Source of the DNA: Aldehydirespirator sp965261105 | GTDB lineage: Bacteria > Actinomycetota > Acidimicrobiia > Acidimicrobiales > Aldehydirespiratoraceae | NCBI GenBank assembly: GCA_965261105.1 | Contig: CBDHCM010000006.1 | Location: forward strand, 806,001 to 870,000 | DNA: 64,000 nucleotides | Reading direction: 5' to 3' | In this document: one piece after another, positions 44,097-52,317 of the stretch | How the letters are laid out: every line of letters starts with the position of its first letter | Position numbering within the stretch: the first letter of the stretch is position 1 | The notes under the pieces: generated by a model | Databases searched by the model: none | What the model was told of the DNA's origin: nothing | What the model saw: the letters and a program-made list of their open reading frames with translations, nothing else | Translations under genes and position numbers: made by a program

Positions 44097-45215
44097 GTGG
44101 GGCTGCCTGAGCTAATCATCGACCTCCAGTTCAGGGGTCTCAGAATCAACGCCCCCTTCGAGCGGCGCCCGGGCGGGGCCGGCCCGTCCGACGCGGGGAT
44201 GGTGTGGATCGAAGGCACTGCGGTGACCGTGCCCGTTGACGCCGCCTTCGTGGCCGGCTCGCCGTACTCGCTCGAGCCCGAGGACGTCGGATTCGGGATT
44301 TACGCCGACGGGGTCCGCCTGGCCGGCGCCGCGCCCGCCGACCGGCCCCGCTTCTATGGCCTCACCACTGCCGACGGAACCCCGTACTGGCAGTTGGCCC
44401 TCATGCACCTCGACTCGCTGGCCAGCACCGTGCTGCAGACTTGCGCCTACTGGGGCAACGAGGACCAGTGCCGCTTCTGCGGGATCGGGGTGTCGCTGGC
44501 CTCGGGCAACACGGTGCTGGTCAAGCGGCCCGCTCAGCTGGCCGAGGTGGCGGTGGCGGCCAAGGAGCTCGACGGCGCGGTGGACATCACCTTGACCACC
44601 GGCTCCACCTACGGCCGCGACAAGGGCGCTCTGTACGTGGCCAAGTGCGGTGAGGCCATGAAGGCGTCCTCGGGCCTGCCGGTGGAGGTTCAGTTCGAGC
44701 CGCCCGACGACCTGAGCGTGATCGACCAGGTCGCCGACCGGGGCATCGACTCCGTGGGGATCCATGTGGAGACGTTCGACCCGGCAGTGCTGGAGTGGGT
44801 GGCCCCCCCGAAGCACCGCACCGGCATCGAGCGGTACTTCGAGACTTGGGAGTACGCCGTGGAGCGCTTCGGCGAGGGCCAGGTGTCCACCTATGTGATC
44901 CTGGGCATGGGCGAGGATCCAGACCTGATCGTCGACGGCTGCCGGCGGGCCGCCGACATCGGCGTGTACCCGTTCATCGTGGCGCTGCGGCCCGTGCCGG
45001 GCTCGCTGATGGGCGACTGGATGCCCCCCACCTCCGACTACGTCGAGCAGGTCGCCCGCAAGGTGGCGCCGTACCTGGTGGAGCGGGGGCTGACCGCGGA
45101 CAAGGTCGCGGCCGGATGCGCCCGCTGCCAGGCGTGCTCGCCGGTGGGGGCGATGGAGAGGGAGTTGCAGTCTCCCCGAGACCGGAACCTCATACCGGTG
45201 CGAGCGGCGGGCTGA
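44097..45215 (+). CDS. nitD: MSMEG_0568/NitD family radical SAM protein
   Basis: A 372-residue radical SAM protein whose cluster cysteines are C116, C125 and C128 (CAYWGNEDQCRFC). That is CX8CX2C, longer than the textbook CX3CX2C but usual for this family. A C-terminal Cys pair (AAGCARCQACSP) may hold a second cluster. It is a Nit1C member needed for cyanide or nitrile growth in some bacteria, and its reaction is unknown. GTG at 44097 follows AGGA. The GNAT gene follows by 33 bases. Confidence 0.87.
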   Translation: MGLPELIIDLQFRGLRINAPFERRPGGAGPSDAGMVWIEGTAVTVPVDAAFVAGSPYSLEPEDVGFGIYADGVRLAGAAPADRPRFYGLTTADGTPYWQLALMHLDSLASTVLQTCAYWGNEDQCRFCGIGVSLASGNTVLVKRPAQLAEVAVAAKELDGAVDITLTTGSTYGRDKGALYVAKCGEAMKASSGLPVEVQFEPPDDLSVIDQVADRGIDSVGIHVETFDPAVLEWVAPPKHRTGIERYFETWEYAVERFGEGQVSTYVILGMGEDPDLIVDGCRRAADIGVYPFIVALRPVPGSLMGDWMPPTSDYVEQVARKVAPYLVERGLTADKVAAGCARCQACSPVGAMERELQSPRDRNLIPVRAAG

Positions 45216-45248
45216 GTCCGTGGCGGGGGCTGTCCGAACTGCCGCAAC

Positions 45249-45833
45249 ATGCGGGCACACCCAGCAGGCGGCGCGCCGGTGAGTCCATCGCCGCGGATCG
45301 TGTGCTGGCGAGCGGTGACCCCCCCGGCGCTGAGCTGGCACCTGCGCATCCGCCACCGAGTGTTCGTCGAGGAGCAGCGGGTCATCCCCTTCACCGACGT
45401 CGACGACCGGGACCGCGACCCCGGCACCGTCCACGTCCTTGCCGGACGGGGCTCCGCGGCGGTCGGCACGGTGAGGCTGTACCGCACCGACGCCGCGGGC
45501 CGCTGGAAGGGGGACCGGCTGGCAGTGCTGCCCGGTCATCGGGCCGGCATCGTGGGTATGCGGCTCGTGCGATTCGCGGTCTCCACGGCCGCAGCGGCCG
45601 GGGGAGAAGTCATGGACGCCTTCGTGCAACTCCAGAACGTCAGCTTCTTCGAGCGGCTCGGCTGGGAGCACAACGGCCCTTCCGTGCCCTACTACGGCCT
45701 GCCTCACCAGCCCATGACCTTCCTTCTCTCCGAAGCCCAGAACCTGGCCGAGAGCGAGATCCCCGACGACGCCTGCTTGCGCCTGCCCGCGGCCCGCGAC
45801 GCGCCGAGCGCCCTGCTCGTCGCGATGTCGTAG
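45249..45833 (+). CDS. nitE: MSMEG_0567/Sll0786 (NitE) family GNAT-like protein
   Basis: A 194-residue GNAT-fold protein: IRHRVFVEEQRVIPFTDVD, VGTVRLYRTDAAG, then MRLVRFAVSTAAAAGGEV and SFFERLGWEHNG, which cover the acetyl-CoA-binding core. It is part of the Nit1C set with the radical SAM protein upstream. The start is ambiguous between ATG 45249 and GTG 45279. It is followed by a 17-bp minisatellite and then the DUF1116 gene. Confidence 0.83.
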   Translation: MRAHPAGGAPVSPSPRIVCWRAVTPPALSWHLRIRHRVFVEEQRVIPFTDVDDRDRDPGTVHVLAGRGSAAVGTVRLYRTDAAGRWKGDRLAVLPGHRAGIVGMRLVRFAVSTAAAAGGEVMDAFVQLQNVSFFERLGWEHNGPSVPYYGLPHQPMTFLLSEAQNLAESEIPDDACLRLPAARDAPSALLVAMS

Positions 45834-45846
45834 GCACCCGGGCTGC

Positions 45847-45999
45847 ACCGGGCGAGCACAGGCACCGGGCGAGTGCAGACACCGGGCGAGCACAGGCACC
45901 GGGCGAGCACAGGCATCGGGCGAGTGCAGGCATCGGGCGAGGACAGGCATCGGGCGAGGACAGGCACTGGGCGAGTGCAGACACCGGGCGAGGACAGGC
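45847..45999 (+). repeat. 17-bp minisatellite, nine copies
   Basis: Nine head-to-tail units of ACCGGGCGAGCACAGGC type (variants GTGCAGAC, GGACAGGC, ATCGGGCG), filling the gap between nitE and the allG ATG at 46002. The unit is not a multiple of three, so a frame through it would shift with copy number. It directly abuts the allG start and leaves no clear ribosome site except AGGACAGG in the last unit. Confidence 0.92.
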
Positions 46000-46001
46000 A
46001 C

Positions 46002-47417
46002 ATGGGCGTCGTCGAGTTGCCCGCCAGCGTCGAAGTCGTCAACATCGGGCTGGACCGGTTCGAGACGGCCGTGCGTGACCAGGGCGCGCCCGCGGTTGGC
46101 GTCGACTGGCGCATCCCCGCGGGCGGCGACGCCGAGGCGGTGGCCGCGCTGGCCAGGCTGCTGGGCCCCGCCTCGGACCGGATCGACGCGGCCAACGCCG
46201 AGGTGATACGCCGCCTCGACCGCGGCGTGCCGATGCTTCTGGGCGTCGAGACCGCGGGAGCGGTGATCGACGGCTTCGGTGACGGCGTGATCCTGCACTG
46301 CGGGCCGAGCATCGAATGGGCCGACATGTGCGACCCGCTGCGACGCTCGGTCAGGGCCGCGGTCCTGTCCGAGGGCTGGGCCTCACACAGCGACGCCGCC
46401 GACCGCATGGTGCAGGCCGGTGAGATCCGGTTGGAGCCCGCCAACGAGCACTGCACGGTGGTGCCGATGGCGACTGCGATCGGTCCCAGCGCGCCGGTGT
46501 ACGTGGTGTCCGTCGACGCCGGCGGCACCACCGGCTACTCCAGCGTGAACCAGGGCTCGGGCGCGGTCGCCTGGTTCGGGGTCGACTCCGACGCAGCCAT
46601 CGAGCGCCTCGCGTTCCTACGCGACGTGCTCGGCCCGGCCCTGGCCCAGGCGCTGGACCGGGCCGGACCCATAGACGTGTTCTCGCTGGCCGCCCAGGGC
46701 ATTGCCATGGGCGACGACGTCCACATGCGGGTGCAGGCCACCACCAACCTGCTGCTGCGCGACCTGCTCCCGCACCTGGTCCGCTCCGGCAGCGCCAGGA
46801 TCGGCGAGGTGGCCGACTTCCTGAGCACCAACCACCTGATGTTCCTCAACATCGCCATGGCCGGCGCCCGCGCCCTGGTCGAGTGGGCCGCCGGGGTGCC
46901 CGACGCGAGCATCGTCACCACCATGGCCCGCAACGGCACCACCTACGGCATCCGGCTGCCGGGCCGGCCCGAGCGCTGGTTCGTCGCTCCGGCGCCCCTC
47001 GTGCAGGACGCCCTCTACTACCCGGGTCAGGGCCCCGACACCAGCGCCCCCGACATAGGCGACAGCGCCGTGCTGGAGTTGGTGGGGCTGGGCGGGCCCG
47101 CCGCGGCCAACTCTCCCGCGGTGGCCGGCTTCCTCGGGGGCCGGATGGCCGACGCCATGGCCGTCACCGCCGCCATGGGCCGCATCTGCGCCGGTACCAG
47201 CACCCGGTTCCGCCTCGGTGTGCTCGACAATGCCGGCACTCCGCTGGGGGTCGACGTCCGGCGCGTGGTCGAGACCGCCATCACCCCTGCCGTCAACACC
47301 GGGATCCTCCACGTCTCCGACGGCTCCGGCCAGGTTGGAGCCGGAGTGGCCCGGGCCCCCGTCGAGTGCTTCGTGCAGGCCCTATTCGACCTCGACCGCC
47401 GGCTGTCTCGGGGCTGA
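46002..47417 (+). CDS. allG: DUF1116 protein, AllG-like subunit of oxamate carbamoyltransferase
   Basis: A 471-residue protein with DUF1116 features: NVDL-like start (VEVVNIGLDRFETAV), GIAMGDDVHMRVQATTNLLL, FLSTNHLMFLNIAMAGARAL and VTTMARNGTTYGIRLPG. It is the homologue of E. coli YlbE, which forms oxamate carbamoyltransferase with FdrA and YlbF. It lies 16 kb from fdrA and 12 kb from allH. ATG at 46002 is the only start that omits the minisatellite; longer frames read through the repeats. Confidence 0.85.
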   Translation: MGVVELPASVEVVNIGLDRFETAVRDQGAPAVGVDWRIPAGGDAEAVAALARLLGPASDRIDAANAEVIRRLDRGVPMLLGVETAGAVIDGFGDGVILHCGPSIEWADMCDPLRRSVRAAVLSEGWASHSDAADRMVQAGEIRLEPANEHCTVVPMATAIGPSAPVYVVSVDAGGTTGYSSVNQGSGAVAWFGVDSDAAIERLAFLRDVLGPALAQALDRAGPIDVFSLAAQGIAMGDDVHMRVQATTNLLLRDLLPHLVRSGSARIGEVADFLSTNHLMFLNIAMAGARALVEWAAGVPDASIVTTMARNGTTYGIRLPGRPERWFVAPAPLVQDALYYPGQGPDTSAPDIGDSAVLELVGLGGPAAANSPAVAGFLGGRMADAMAVTAAMGRICAGTSTRFRLGVLDNAGTPLGVDVRRVVETAITPAVNTGILHVSDGSGQVGAGVARAPVECFVQALFDLDRRLSRG

Positions 47418-47463
47418 GAGTCTGGTAGGGCCGCCGGCCGTCCCAGCGCTCAGGACTGGCATC

Positions 47464-48102
47464 TCAGCTGGGTCTGAGGGCGGTCCACACCGCGCGGGCC
47501 GGGTGGCGGTAGGGGTTGCGCCAGCGGTGCTCCTGGTCGGTTCGGAAATGGATCGAGTCGCCCCGGCGCAACTGGAACGACTGGTCCCCGACATCGACGT
47601 CGAGCCGCCCCGACAGTACGTGGATCAGTTCCTCGCCGGCGTGGCGCAGAGGGGGCTCGCCGCTGTCGGCTCCCGATTCCACCTCGGCGATGGCGGTGGC
47701 CACGAAGTACTGCCCGTAGGGGCCTGAGATGCCGCCCAGGGTGAGGCCCTGATGGGGCGTGTAGATCGACCGGCGCTCGGCCGCGGGAGTGAAGACCACG
47801 TAGAACGGCGGCTCCTGGTCCTCCTCCACGAAGTACGACACCGGCTGTTCGAGGGCCGCGGCCAGCTTCAGCAGCGTCGTGATGGTCGGCACCATCGTGC
47901 CCTGCTCCACCTTGTGGATGGCTGCGGTCGACACGTTGGAGCGGTCGGCGAGCTGCTGCAGCGACAGGTTCCACTGCTTGCGGAGATGGCGGACCTTGGG
48001 TCCGATCGAGTTCACCACCGCGCTCAGGCTCTCGCCGTGCGCCTGGCTGGGACGACCTGCCGCGCCCCCGTCTCCGCTCCCGGCCGCGACATCGCGAGTC
48101 AT
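47464..48102 (-). CDS. XRE family regulator with C-terminal cupin
   Basis: A 212-residue regulator. Residues about 40-70 form the HTH (LSLQQLADRSNVSTAAIHKV, then VPTITTLLKLAAAL), and residues about 115-205 a cupin (LRHAGEELIHVLSGRLDVDV; GDSIHFRTDQEHRWRNP). This type senses small ligands and represses or activates catabolic genes. GGAGGTGGAGG precedes ATG 48102. It is divergent from the OsmC gene; the shared promoter motif there also precedes nitrile hydratase, so this is the likeliest regulator of both. It converges with allG. Confidence 0.85.
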   Translation of the reverse strand: MTRDVAAGSGDGGAAGRPSQAHGESLSAVVNSIGPKVRHLRKQWNLSLQQLADRSNVSTAAIHKVEQGTMVPTITTLLKLAAALEQPVSYFVEEDQEPPFYVVFTPAAERRSIYTPHQGLTLGGISGPYGQYFVATAIAEVESGADSGEPPLRHAGEELIHVLSGRLDVDVGDQSFQLRRGDSIHFRTDQEHRWRNPYRHPARAVWTALRPS

Positions 48103-48145
48103 GCCTCCACCTCCGCGCCGGCATCCTAGACGGCGGTCTTTTCGC

Positions 48146-48174
48146 TTGCGAACTGTGATTATCGTATAGTTGAC
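48146..48174 (+). promoter_or_regulatory. OsmC promoter, twin of the nitrile hydratase promoter
   Basis: TTGCGA (48146-48151), 13 bases, TATAGTTGAC (48165-48174), and CCACCG nearby downstream. It matches the order and spacing at 41536-41564. It lies in the divergent space between the XRE-cupin regulator and OsmC genes, where an autoregulatory site would be expected. Confidence 0.6.
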
Positions 48175-48207
48175 GGACCGCGCCACCGCCTCAAGGACGG
48201 CCCCTTC

Positions 48208-48603
48208 GTGAGTTCTCCAACCCGCACAGTCTCGGCCCGGTGGCTGGGCGCATACCGCTGCGACGTCTCTGCGGGCGACTTCACCATCGCGGTGGACGAG
48301 CCTTTCAGCGTGGGCGGCACCAACGAGGGCCCGCAGCCGACCGAGCTGCTGCTGGCCGCGCTGTCGTCGTGCTTCACCCTCGCGGTGGCCCACGCGGCCC
48401 GCAAGCGCGGCATCGAGCTGTCCCACCTGGGGGTGGAGGTGACCGGCACCTACGACGGCCCCCGGTTCTCTGCGCTGGAGATACGGGTCGACGCGGGCTG
48501 CGAGGACGCGGTCAAGGACAGATTGCTGGAGGCGGCTGCCCGGGTGTGCTACGTGAGCAACACAATTCGCCACACCCCGGAGCTGTCGGTGAGGGCGGTC
48601 TGA
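48208..48603 (+). CDS. OsmC family protein
   Basis: A 131-residue OsmC/Ohr-type protein with the paired redox cysteines C55 (LLAALSSCFTLAVAHAARKR) and C114 (AARVCYVSNTI). Members reduce organic peroxides. This is the short clade often encoded singly, and it lacks the extra domain of longer forms. GTG at 48208. It shares a promoter type with nitrile hydratase, so it may protect against oxidative by-products of nitrile or flavin chemistry (inference). Confidence 0.85.
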   Translation: MSSPTRTVSARWLGAYRCDVSAGDFTIAVDEPFSVGGTNEGPQPTELLLAALSSCFTLAVAHAARKRGIELSHLGVEVTGTYDGPRFSALEIRVDAGCEDAVKDRLLEAAARVCYVSNTIRHTPELSVRAV

Positions 48604-48629
48604 CTGTGCGTTTCCGTGCGCCGCCAGGC

Positions 48630-48690
48630 TTGACACCAGCGCGGACCGGGTTTAGGTTCCGATACGAAGTTATCTCATCCGACACGTCGG
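48630..48690 (+). promoter_or_regulatory. Promoter and operator of the FAD oxidoreductase gene
   Basis: TTGACA (48630-48635), 17 bases, TAGGTT (48653-48658), and a 25-base site at 48666-48690. The site begins 13 bases after the first base of the -10, exactly as at amiS, and matches that operator at 20 of 25 positions. The 48739 ATG is 80 bases downstream of the -10. Confidence 0.72.
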
Positions 48691-48738
48691 CCGATCGAAT
48701 CGGGCGGCAGGAGGGAGTCCGGTGACAGGAGGGCCACA

Positions 48739-50061
48739 ATGCGGATCGCGGTGATCGGCGGGGGCGCGGCCGGCCTCGGCGCCGCGGGCGCGGCCAAGGG
48801 TGTCGACCCCGGCGCGGAGGTGGTGGTTTACACCGCCGACACCGATGTGGCCTACAGCCCCTGCGGCATCCCCTACGTCCACGGACGGGAGATCGAATCG
48901 TTCGAGCGGCTCTTCCTGGCCACCAAGGAGCAGTACGTCAAGAGCGGCATCGACGTCCACTACGAGACCACCGTCGAGGCCATCGACCCGAAGTCGCGCA
49001 CCGTGAGCGTGGCGGGCGAGGGCGACGCGTCCTACGACCGGCTGGTGATCGCGGCCGGATGGAACTACGCCAAGGTCGGCGTTGTTGGCGACGACCTCGA
49101 CGGCATCTACGAGGTCAAGTACATCCGCCAGGCGATGGAGTGGGACAAGCGGCTCGACTCCTGCAAGTCCGCACTGATCGTCGAGGCCGGCCTGGTGCCC
49201 ATGGAGATGGTCGGCGCCCTGGTCCACCGCGGCATCAGCTGCACCGTCGTCGATCGGGCGCCGTGGCCGATGGCCGACGTCCTCGACCCCGACATCGTCG
49301 AGCCGATCCGCCAGAGCTGGGAGGACCTCGGCGTCGACATGCAGTGGGGCAACCGGGTCACGGCGTTCAAGGGCGACGGGACCGTGACCGGCGCCGAGAC
49401 GGAGCGGGGCGACATCGAGGCCGACGTGGTCATCATCGGCACCCACAAGGTGCCCAACAACCCGCTGGCGGCGGCAGCCGGCCTCGATCTGGGGTCGACG
49501 GGAGGACTGATCGTCGACTCCAGGATGCAGACCTCCGATCCCAACATCTACGCGGCGGGCGACTGCACCGAGATCCCCCACGGCGTCACCAACATCCCGA
49601 TCCAGGGGCTGACCGGCTCCCACGCCTACTCGCAGGGCAAGACCGCAGGCACCAACGCCGCGGGCGGGATCCGCCACTACCGACCGGTCTTCGTTCCCTG
49701 GGGCCTGCTGGCCGGCGAGTGGATGATCGGCGGCGTGTCCTTCGGCGAGACGCTGGCCACCGCGCTGGGCATACAGCACGTGGTGGGCAAGGCCCAGGGC
49801 ATCACCCGGGCCCGCTACTACCCGGGCGTCAAGCCCATCACCGTGAAGCTGCTGGCGGACCCCGACTCGCTGCGGCTCATCGGGGCTCAGATGGTGGGCG
49901 GCGAGGGCATCAAGGAGAGGGCCGACTTCCTGGCCATGGCGGTCCGGGTGGGCCTCACCGTCGAGGAGCTGGCCACGATGGAGAACGTGTACTCTCCCGC
50001 CATTGGCGCCCTCAACGAGCCGATCTCGGTGGCCGCGCAGAACCTGCTGGCCGGGTTGTAG
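48739..50061 (+). CDS. FAD-dependent pyridine nucleotide-disulfide oxidoreductase (CoA-disulfide reductase/NADH oxidase-like)
   Basis: A 440-residue flavoprotein: FAD loop VIGGGAAGLGAAGAAKG, the single catalytic cysteine C42 in AYSPCGIPYVHG, a second nucleotide loop altered to ALIVEAGLVPMEMVGAL, and IYAAGDCTEIPHG. The single Cys is that of CoA-disulfide reductases or NADH oxidases. The normal GxGxxG of the NAD site is partly lost (AGLVPM), so cofactor use is uncertain. It is expressed from a promoter like that of amiS. Confidence 0.82.
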   Translation: MRIAVIGGGAAGLGAAGAAKGVDPGAEVVVYTADTDVAYSPCGIPYVHGREIESFERLFLATKEQYVKSGIDVHYETTVEAIDPKSRTVSVAGEGDASYDRLVIAAGWNYAKVGVVGDDLDGIYEVKYIRQAMEWDKRLDSCKSALIVEAGLVPMEMVGALVHRGISCTVVDRAPWPMADVLDPDIVEPIRQSWEDLGVDMQWGNRVTAFKGDGTVTGAETERGDIEADVVIIGTHKVPNNPLAAAAGLDLGSTGGLIVDSRMQTSDPNIYAAGDCTEIPHGVTNIPIQGLTGSHAYSQGKTAGTNAAGGIRHYRPVFVPWGLLAGEWMIGGVSFGETLATALGIQHVVGKAQGITRARYYPGVKPITVKLLADPDSLRLIGAQMVGGEGIKERADFLAMAVRVGLTVEELATMENVYSPAIGALNEPISVAAQNLLAGL

Positions 50062-50078
50062 GGGTTGAGCGCTCCGTA

Positions 50079-50339
50079 GTGGGACTCGCACGCTGGCTCC
50101 GCTCCAACTCGGAGCACTATCTGGCCATCGACGCCCAGAGGCGCGTCGGCACCCGCTACGGCGCCCGGACGCCGGAAGGGCCCCGCGGGCTGCGGGATCG
50201 CTTCTGGATGCACATATTCACGCCGGTCTACCGCCTGCTGCCCTGGAGCGTCCGGCGACGCGTAATCGCCACACTGCCGGGGTCGCACCGAAGGGACTGG
50301 CCCGTACGGTCCGGCCGGCCCCAGGGACCGGCGGTCTGA
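50079..50339 (+). CDS. Small basic hypothetical protein
   Basis: 86 residues, rich in Arg and Trp (RFWMHIFTPVYRLLPWSVRR), with an amphipathic central part that could touch membranes. I recall no family. GTG at 50079 is 17 bases after the FAD oxidoreductase stop, so cotranscription is likely. Its conservation cannot be judged from the sequence. Confidence 0.5.
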   Translation: MGLARWLRSNSEHYLAIDAQRRVGTRYGARTPEGPRGLRDRFWMHIFTPVYRLLPWSVRRRVIATLPGSHRRDWPVRSGRPQGPAV

Positions 50340-50394
50340 GCCGGGACCGACAACAACCGACCTCGACAACAACGACAACAACAAGGAGGCAACA

Positions 50395-50883
50395 ATGCCC
50401 AAGACAGTGACCATCCCTCCGCCCAAAGAGGGCGACGTGATGCACAACATCGAGGAGAAGATCTTCCCCGACCACAAGGCCGAGGAGGGCGACCAGGCGT
50501 ACGTGTTCATGCACACGGTGCCGTTCGAGGGCTCGGTCGGCCTGGTGAACATGCTCACCGCCACCCGCATACAGCGCAAGGGCTTCAAGCTGACGTTCGT
50601 GCTGTACGGCCCGGCCGTGCTCATGGCCAACGCCGCCCGCGGCTATCCGGCGGTGGGCCAGGAGGGCTTCCCCGGCAACCTCGGGTACAACCGCCAGCTC
50701 CAGACCCTCATCAACGAGGGCGCCACCGTCTACTGCTGCCGTTTCGCCATGGGCGCGCTCTACGGCATGCGCGAGGACGACGTGATGGAGGGCGTGATCC
50801 CCTTCAACCCGCTCGACGTTCTCGACGCCACCATCCAGGCGTGGCGCGACAAGGCTCTGGTCCTCTCCACCTGGACCCTGTGA
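50395..50883 (+). CDS. nitB: MSMEG_0572/Sll0783 (NitB) family nitrogen starvation protein
   Basis: A 162-residue DsrE-like protein of the Sll0783 family, with FKLTFVLYGPAVLMANAARG in the middle and VYCCRFAMGALYGM containing a Cys pair (about residues 118-119). It is the first gene in Nit1C clusters elsewhere. AAGGAGG lies seven bases ahead of ATG. It is 5 kb from NitE here, in an operon-like order behind the FAD oxidoreductase. Its chemistry is unknown. Confidence 0.88.
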   Translation: MPKTVTIPPPKEGDVMHNIEEKIFPDHKAEEGDQAYVFMHTVPFEGSVGLVNMLTATRIQRKGFKLTFVLYGPAVLMANAARGYPAVGQEGFPGNLGYNRQLQTLINEGATVYCCRFAMGALYGMREDDVMEGVIPFNPLDVLDATIQAWRDKALVLSTWTL

Positions 50884-50936
50884 CCTGACACCGAGCGGAT
50901 ACGTCGCAGTCCACCAGGATCCTGCAGCGTGTTCAG

Positions 50937-50990
50937 TGAGGCCGTGGCCCGAGCGGCCCGTGAGCGCAGCGAGCAAGAGCGGGAAACAAG
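50937..50990 (+). repeat. Dispersed repeat, copy D
   Basis: Direct copy of the repeat at 25843, reading GTGAGGCCGTGGCCCGAGCG, then GCCCGTGAGCGCAGCGAGC and AAGAGCGGGAAAC. It lies in the 177-base gap between nitB and rnhB, which otherwise holds no gene. Confidence 0.85.
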
Positions 50991-51060
50991 ACGCCTCAAC
51001 GCGAGGTGTTGCACCTTCGCGCCGCCCGTGAGCTGACTCGGCGCGGCTACGGTCGCGCCG

Positions 51061-51828
51061 ATGTCTACCACCGCCTCCACCGCGGCCCCTTTGCGCCGCG
51101 CCCTTCGGGGCCGGGCGCCCGGGCTGCGGGTGGAGCGGAACCTGTGGTCCGGCGGCGCCGACGTCGTGGCCGGCGTGGACGAGGTGGGCCGGGGGTCGTG
51201 GGCGGGGCCGCTCACGGTGGCGGCCGTGGTCGCGAACCCCGACACCCGGATCTACAAGGTGCGCGACTCCAAGATGCTCAACGCCTCCGAGCGCGAGGTG
51301 CTGCATGACCGCATCCTGGCCTGGGCCCGCGCCGTCTCGGTGGGCCACGCCACCGTGGCCGAGTGCACCGAGTTGGGCATGGCCGACGCCCAGCGTCTCG
51401 CGGCCCGGCGGGCCATGAGCGGCCTCGGGATGAGCGTCGACCAGGTGCTGGTGGACGGTTCCTGGGACTTCCTGAGCCCGCAGCCCGGTGCCGATGGTGG
51501 CGCCGAGGACGGTGCTGATGGCCCCGCGGTCACAACCATCGTTCGGGGCGACGCGTCGAGCCTGTCCATAGCGGCCGCGTCGGTGGTGGCCAAAGTCACC
51601 CGCGACCGGCTCATGGTCGCAGCCGCCGAGCGCTATCCGGCCTACTGGTTCGCCGCCAACAAGGGCTATCCGTGCCCGCGCCACGTGGCTGCGCTGGCGG
51701 CCTGGGGGCCCTGCGCCATCCACCGTCGGCGGTGGGTCTTCATGGACGGTCTGCGCTGGAGCGGCGTCCCCCGTGTCGTGCCCCCGCCCGACGACGCCCA
51801 CCCCCGGCTATTCGAGACTCATTGGTGA
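51061..51828 (+). CDS. rnhB: Ribonuclease HII
   Basis: Removes ribonucleotides from DNA. 255 residues. It has a basic 30-residue lead (about 1-34), then GVDEVGRGSWAGPLTVAAVV with the first acidic residues, KVRDSKMLNASERE, VDGSWDFL and IAAASVVAKVTRDRLM. An Asp/Gly-rich insert (PQPGADGGAEDGADGPAV) precedes the strand that leads to the last motifs. ATG at 51061. It is convergent with the HEPN-like gene. Confidence 0.93.
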   Translation: MSTTASTAAPLRRALRGRAPGLRVERNLWSGGADVVAGVDEVGRGSWAGPLTVAAVVANPDTRIYKVRDSKMLNASEREVLHDRILAWARAVSVGHATVAECTELGMADAQRLAARRAMSGLGMSVDQVLVDGSWDFLSPQPGADGGAEDGADGPAVTTIVRGDASSLSIAAASVVAKVTRDRLMVAAAERYPAYWFAANKGYPCPRHVAALAAWGPCAIHRRRWVFMDGLRWSGVPRVVPPPDDAHPRLFETHW

Positions 51829-51856
51829 GGCTCGCTGCTCGTCGAGACGACAGTCT

Positions 51857-52267
51857 CTAGCTCGCCATCCGCTTCCGGGTGCGGTCCGACGCGATCATGG
51901 CGACGCACACCGCCTGCACCTGCTCCGGCGAGTTGCTGGCTGCCCGGTTGAGTTGCTCTATCGCGAGCCTGGCGGTCTCGAGCGATTTCTGCGAGTCCCG
52001 CTTGGTGGGGATCGAGCGGTGGTCGTAGTCGGCAGCCTCGCGTGCGTCGAGCAGAGTGCGGAAGGACTTGGCGAAGTCGAGAAGGTCTCGGTCGCAGATT
52101 GGCTGGCCAGGGTGCCATCGGAGCCGCGAAACTCCGGCATGCCTGTCGAAGCTCGTCAGTTGGCCGAGTACGGCAAGCCCGGCGGAGTGTGACAGCAGCC
52201 GTCTGACCGAGTGTCTGAGTTCCTGGTGGTAGGGCTTGACCACCTGATCGCCTAGGGCACAGAACAC
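51857..52267 (-). CDS. HEPN-like protein without a standard start
   Basis: 136 residues from GTG 52267. Upstream in the same frame, 52268-52318 encodes NLRRAISTAYYAVF-type sequence, the typical first helix of HEPN proteins (RNLRRAISTAYYA). No ATG, GTG or TTG occurs before a stop near 52363, so the gene either uses an unusual start or is frameshifted or truncated. HEPN proteins are often RNases or toxin components; the RxxxxH motif is not clear in this one. It follows the small gene at 52318 almost without a gap. Confidence 0.55.
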   Translation of the reverse strand: MFCALGDQVVKPYHQELRHSVRRLLSHSAGLAVLGQLTSFDRHAGVSRLRWHPGQPICDRDLLDFAKSFRTLLDAREAADYDHRSIPTKRDSQKSLETARLAIEQLNRAASNSPEQVQAVCVAMIASDRTRKRMAS

Positions 52268-52317
52268 TGCGTAGTAGGCGGTCGAGATGGCGCGGCGGAG
52301 ATTCCGGTTGCGGGCTG

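Noticed and set aside
44112..46298. Long open reading frame of about 728 codons opposite nitD, nitE and allG
   Set aside because: It spans three well-identified genes and a minisatellite on the other strand, so it is a shadow.
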